Source: Typha latifolia
Taxonomy: Eukaryota > Streptophyta > Magnoliopsida > Poales > Typhaceae
Direction: 5' to 3'
Assembly (NCBI GenBank): GCA_019914945.1
Contig: CM034099.1
Coordinates: 22,842,704 to 22,906,703 of the forward strand
Length of the DNA stretch: 64,000 nt
The stretch's first letter is position 1. The number at the start of each line of letters is the position of its first letter. Positions 63,995 through 64,000 of the stretch are shown piece after piece. The notes beneath the pieces were generated by a model, which had not been told where the DNA came from, made no database searches, and saw nothing but the letters and a program-made list of their open reading frames with translations. Both the position numbers and the translations under genes were made by a program.

Positions 63995-64000
63995 CTCTCT

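Overview
This 64-kb window is nuclear DNA from a flowering plant, most likely a monocot outside the grasses. The evidence is canonical GT-AG introns, GC-rich 5' exons over an AT-rich background (AGP, TRM10 and PARN first exons), a plant L1-type LINE, two solo LTRs with clean target-site duplications, and plant-specific families (cellulose synthase-like E, alcohol-forming fatty acyl-CoA reductases, classical arabinogalactan protein). The species cannot be named from sequence alone. Exon models were built by hand from splice signals, reading phase and family knowledge; every model below closes in frame from ATG to stop.

Layout from left to right: (1) 1-3.6 kb, a decayed LINE on the minus strand running off the left edge. 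(2) 4.27-4.68 kb, an intronless arabinogalactan-protein gene (+). (3) 6.9-21.3 kb, a complete 12-coding-exon gene for the PP2A scaffold subunit A (-, 587 aa); a 2,750-bp solo LTR sits in its inferred 5'-leader intron and MITE-like elements in a large coding intron. (4) 22.5-26.6 kb, a nine-exon Nudix hydrolase (-, 348 aa) with a targeting-type leader. (5) 27.3-35.4 kb, an INCENP/WYRD-type inner centromere protein (+, about 1,632 aa), divergent from the Nudix gene. (6) 36.8-39.3 kb, a TRM10-type tRNA m1G9 methyltransferase (-, 372 aa). (7) 40.9-54 kb, a fatty acyl-CoA reductase array: two intact ten-exon genes (490 and 495 aa, -) and at least two shattered relics mixed with copies of the FAR promoter and of the 3' end of the neighbouring PARN gene. 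(8) 55.2-59.8 kb, a seven-exon PARN-like deadenylase (-, 719 aa). (9) 60.9-64.0 kb, an eight-exon cellulose synthase-like E gene (-, 731 aa) whose ATG lies six bases from the right edge.

The genes do not form one pathway. Most are housekeeping: phosphatase scaffold, chromosomal passenger complex, tRNA modification, mRNA deadenylation and Nudix metabolism. FAR (fatty alcohols for wax, suberin or sporopollenin), CslE and AGP all feed the cell surface. I see no new multi-gene system. The most unusual structures are (a) a series of five hairpin units with paired stem changes, plus strong palindromes, inside the solo LTR in the PP2A leader intron, and (b) the FAR/PARN segmental-duplication patchwork, with a solo LTR in FAR2 intron 3 and a TSD-less LTR at a duplication junction.
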